Assembly (NCBI GenBank): GCA_910586625.1
Contig: CAJUIZ010000005.1
Span: 62,001-126,000 of the forward strand
Reading direction: 5' to 3'
DNA length: 64,000 nucleotides
Source of the DNA: an uncultured Christensenellaceae bacterium
GTDB lineage: Bacteria > Bacillota > Clostridia > Christensenellales > CAG-314
The notes under the pieces are model-generated. The model was not told where the DNA came from. It worked only from the letters and a program-made list of their open reading frames with translations, and did not search any database. A program made the position numbers and the translations under genes. Positions 61,599 through 64,000 of the stretch are shown one piece after another. The stretch's first letter is position 1. Each line of letters starts with the position of its first letter.

Positions 61599-61632
61599 TG
61601 TTATTTTCTCCTTATTGTTATCTTTGGGCAAA

Positions 61633-62799
61633 TTATTTCGTTAAAGCTTTACACGCCAAATACAGCGCGGTATTTGCGGCTTGAGAGCGAATGGAATTGC
61701 GGTCGCCGACAAACACGTTTTTGTAGACTGTTACCGACTTCTCCGTAGCGACACCGATAAAACACAAACCTATTGGCAGTCCGTCTTCCGACGCAGGGCC
61801 CGCTATACCCGTTACAGAAACGGCAACGTCGCTGCCGTTTCGCCTAAGCCCCGTGGCCATAGCTTGGGCGACCTGTCGGGACACGACTCCGTATTCGTCG
61901 ACAAAGTGAGGGTTTATTCCCAATCGGCTGCATTTGCTCGCAATCGTATATGCTACGACGCCTTCGTACAAAACCGAAGACGCGCCTGCCACGTCCACTA
62001 TCGACGAAGCTATCATCCCGCCTGTAACCGATTCCGCAACGGACAGCGTTTTGCCCATACTGCGAAACAGCTCGACCGCCGTTTGCGCCAACGTCTGATC
62101 TGCCGTAGCATACAGATATTCGCCGAAAGCTTCCCTTAATTTGGCAAAGGCGTCTTTAATATAAACTTTACTGCATTTCGGTTGGAAAGTCAATATTATT
62201 TTACTGTCGAGATTTAATGTTTCACACTTGCGTGAAACAGTTCGCGGCAAAGCAGACAAACGGGCGTTTACGTCTTTTGCGGACAAGCCGAAAACTTTGA
62301 AAACATATTTGGCAAGACCTAAGTTCTCGCGAAATAGACTTTTGTATATATAATTGTCGTAAACCAAGGCGCATTCGTTGTAATCGTCCGGCACAAGAAA
62401 AACCTGACACTTATTGTACTCGCCGTAACAGGCGCATTGACAGCCGTACGCCGAAGCGTAATGGTTAAAGGTCTCGGGTGCCAAACACAGCTTGTCCATA
62501 ACGTGCTGCGGCGGTACGTCGACTTGCGCCAACTTGCAATATTGAAGTATGTTGCGTTCGGCGAACTTGTCGTAAAACATAGACAAGTTAAAGGTTTCGG
62601 CAAAGACAGCGCTGCTTTCACCCACGTTCCCCACCATAATTACCGACCGACTGCCGCTTGATACCGCGTCGCGCAAAAACTTGCCGACGGTATGTTTGTT
62701 ATTAGTTACAGTCAAATCGTATTTTGCAAGCTCCGAATCGAACTTTTCGCGTAAATACGCGACCGCTTGACTGTAATCCTGTGCCAAAATTTTAATCAT
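61633..62799 (-). CDS. cinA: CinA-family protein with eroded N-terminal domain
   Basis: 388 aa. The C-terminal 160 residues are a standard CinA amidohydrolase (nicotinamide-nucleotide deamidase) domain: 'LSVAESVTGGMIASSIVDVAGAS', 'VVAYTIASKCSRLGI', 'VSVTGIAGPASEDGLPIGLCFIG'. The N-terminal region aligns in length and pattern with the COG1058 domain ('VIMVGNVGESSAVFAETF', 'CLAPETFNHYASAYG', 'VFLVPDDYNECALVYDN') but lacks the GTELL and GGLGPT motifs, so the pyrophosphatase part is probably inactive. Overlaps pgsA by 4 nt. Confidence 0.88.
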   Translation of the reverse strand: MIKILAQDYSQAVAYLREKFDSELAKYDLTVTNNKHTVGKFLRDAVSSGSRSVIMVGNVGESSAVFAETFNLSMFYDKFAERNILQYCKLAQVDVPPQHVMDKLCLAPETFNHYASAYGCQCACYGEYNKCQVFLVPDDYNECALVYDNYIYKSLFRENLGLAKYVFKVFGLSAKDVNARLSALPRTVSRKCETLNLDSKIILTFQPKCSKVYIKDAFAKLREAFGEYLYATADQTLAQTAVELFRSMGKTLSVAESVTGGMIASSIVDVAGASSVLYEGVVAYTIASKCSRLGINPHFVDEYGVVSRQVAQAMATGLRRNGSDVAVSVTGIAGPASEDGLPIGLCFIGVATEKSVTVYKNVFVGDRNSIRSQAANTALYLACKALTK

Positions 62800-63479
62800 T
62801 TGTCTTCGAAAACCTTTTTATTTTGTACCAAATAGATTATACCGGAAATAATCGTCATGACGACCGCTACGGCGAAAACCGTGACGCCTATAAGCCATAT
62901 TAAGTCAAAAAACTTCATACGCGCTACAATCGACGTTTCGGGGACAGTTTGTATAAATACGCTTTTGGACAAATCCACGTACGATTGCGAATTGGCGTTT
63001 AGCAATATCAACAGCGGCAAGCAGATATCCTGAGTTACGGTTTTGATTTTTCCGAATATATTCGCCTGTACCACCACGCCCTTGCTTGCGGCAATCATAC
63101 GCACTGCGCTTATAAGTAATTCACGAGCCAAAATCAGTATCGAGCCAACCGTAAGTAAAATCATTCCGAACATAGCCGCGAAGTTTTCGGGCATTACAAA
63201 CAAGCTGTTTGCAAAGTATTGCAGCGGATTGGTAGCCACCACGCAGAACAACGCCGCGCATACTAATATTTTGTCGGCAATCGGGTCGAGCAGTTTGCCT
63301 AAATCGGTAACCATTTTGTATTTCCGAGCTATGTACCCGTCCAAAAAATCGGTAAAACAACATAGGGCGAATATACCTATCGCAACGTATGCGCCCCACT
63401 CGAACGGAAGAAAATACGCGGCGATAAACAGCGGAATCATACATATTCGGGATAAAGACAGTCTATTGGGAATATTCAT
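62796..63479 (-). CDS. pgsA: CDP-diacylglycerol-glycerol-3-phosphate 3-phosphatidyltransferase
   Basis: Membrane enzyme making phosphatidylglycerol phosphate. 227 aa with about five hydrophobic segments. The CDP-alcohol phosphotransferase motif D-x2-DG-x2-AR-x8-G-x3-D-x3-D reads 'DFLDGYIARKYKMVTDLGKL' followed by LDPIAD. It has a longer last loop than many PgsA proteins ('LSKSVFIQTVPETSIVARMKFF'). Overlaps rimO and cinA by 4 nt each. Confidence 0.95.
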   Translation of the reverse strand: MNIPNRLSLSRICMIPLFIAAYFLPFEWGAYVAIGIFALCCFTDFLDGYIARKYKMVTDLGKLLDPIADKILVCAALFCVVATNPLQYFANSLFVMPENFAAMFGMILLTVGSILILARELLISAVRMIAASKGVVVQANIFGKIKTVTQDICLPLLILLNANSQSYVDLSKSVFIQTVPETSIVARMKFFDLIWLIGVTVFAVAVVMTIISGIIYLVQNKKVFEDK

Positions 63480-64000
63480 CTTACAACTTCTCCAATTAAA
63501 TCGTAATCGGCATAATCAGTAATTTTTACGTCGTAAAAATGTCCTACGGTCAATTCGTCCGACGTAACGATATAAACCTTTCCGTCGATATCGGGCGACA
63601 TAAAATACGTTCTGCCTACATAGTAGTATTTGCCCGCGTAAAAATCGGGCTGCTCGTCCACAATACACCTATAAACCTTACCCACGTCCGACTTGTTAAG
63701 CTCGGCGGCAATATTGTATTGAGTCTTGTACAGTTTATCTACGTAGCTTTGCTTCGTGCGCTCGGGAACTTGACGTTCGAACTTTGCCGCGGCGGTTCCG
63801 TCTTCGCGCGAGTATGCGAAAAAGCCTACGTTACGCAGCCTGTATTTAATCAAAAAGTCTTGAAGCTGTTTTACCGTTTCCTTGGTTTCGTAAGGAAAAC
63901 CGCATATAAACGTAGAGCGAACGGCGACGCCGAGATTAGACAGCTTATCGAACAACGTTATTATCGACTGGCTGTCGGAGCGGCGATTCATTTTACGCAA
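63476..64000 (-). CDS. rimO: Ribosomal protein S12 methylthiotransferase RimO (C-terminal part)
   Basis: 174 codons of a gene continuing past the right edge. Contains the radical-SAM C-terminal half ('LSNLGVAVRSTFICGFPYET', 'VGFFAYSREDGTAAAKFERQVPE') and a TRAM domain ('GKYYYVGRTYFMSPDIDGKVYI', 'VGHFYDVKITDYADYDLIGEV'). The 'YSREDGTAA' segment and rimO-pgsA-cinA-recA order identify RimO rather than MiaB or MtaB. Modifies Asp89 (E. coli numbering) of S12 by methylthiolation. Confidence 0.93.
   Translation of the reverse strand: MRKMNRRSDSQSIITLFDKLSNLGVAVRSTFICGFPYETKETVKQLQDFLIKYRLRNVGFFAYSREDGTAAAKFERQVPERTKQSYVDKLYKTQYNIAAELNKSDVGKVYRCIVDEQPDFYAGKYYYVGRTYFMSPDIDGKVYIVTSDELTVGHFYDVKITDYADYDLIGEVVR

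Noticed and set aside
1..64000. CRISPR array, prophage or insertion sequence
   Set aside because: No regularly spaced repeats, no transposase or phage structural genes were found; the only recombinase is Xer-like.

Overview
This window is a chromosomal segment from an endospore-forming Gram-positive bacterium, most likely an uncultured member of the Clostridia. The evidence is a complete eight-gene spoIIIA operon, spoIVB, spoVAC-AD-AE and yunB, together with a T-box leader, Gram-positive-style LexA and promoter elements, RNase Y, and the classic Firmicutes order efp-spoIIIA-asp23-nusB-folD-xseAB-ispA-dxs-argR-recN-spoIVB. The sequence does not place it below class. There are no rRNA genes, no CRISPR array and no intact transposon.

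Layout. 1-2.1 kb: 3' end of a TIM-barrel gene, a Xaa-Pro peptidase and efp. 2.3-6.7 kb: spoIIIAA-AH, the mother-cell half of the forespore feeding channel. 6.7-13.7 kb: asp23-like gene, nusB, folD, xseA, xseB and ispA, then a roughly 600-nt structured RNA that I read as OLE RNA with its own promoter, its membrane partner OapA, and dxs. 13.7-17.9 kb: argR, recN, two small genes and spoIVB. 17.9-26.3 kb: a membrane protein, deoB, a D,D-carboxypeptidase, an M50 protease, scpA-scpB, spoVAC/AD/AE and yunB. 26.3-37.9 kb: a phenylalanine T-box leader with pheS-pheT, a U32 peptidase, mutS2, a cysteine desulfurase paired with thiI, and a YjbR protein. 37.9-48.4 kb: a class A PBP (minus strand), miaB-mutS-mutL-miaA and a methionine gamma-lyase-family protein. 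48.4-53.5 kb: accessory-looking stretch with a DUF3885-like gene, a striking palindrome next to a Xer-type recombinase, hflX, lexA and a decayed lipoprotein gene. 53.5-58.7 kb: a degenerate YgjP-type peptidase, a membrane-anchored PadR regulator, a GNAT-Nudix fusion, RNase HI, tRNA-Trp and a hypothetical gene. 58.7-64 kb (minus strand): rimO (partial), pgsA, cinA, recA and rny.

How the genes work together. Isoprenoid synthesis (dxs, ispA), DNA repair (recN, mutS, mutL, recA, lexA, xseAB), tRNA modification (miaA, miaB, thiI with its desulfurase) and sporulation dominate.

Most interesting. (1) The OLE RNA/OapA ribonucleoprotein locus, with a near-consensus promoter upstream of the RNA and a closing stem plus T7 tail at its 3' end. 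(2) A recurrent leaderless promoter design (-35, 17 bp, -10, 6 nt, ATG) at lexA, the Xer-type recombinase and the M50 protease, with a LexA box inside the lexA promoter spacer. (3) A perfect 16-bp inverted repeat around a 6-bp centre, plus a third copy of the 11-bp arm motif, just upstream of the Xer-type recombinase. (4) Proteins with altered active sites or architectures: an IspA with a shortened loop, a YgjP-like protein with HAFAH instead of HExxH, a CinA with an eroded N-terminal domain, a PadR regulator with four C-terminal membrane segments, and the GNAT-Nudix fusion.
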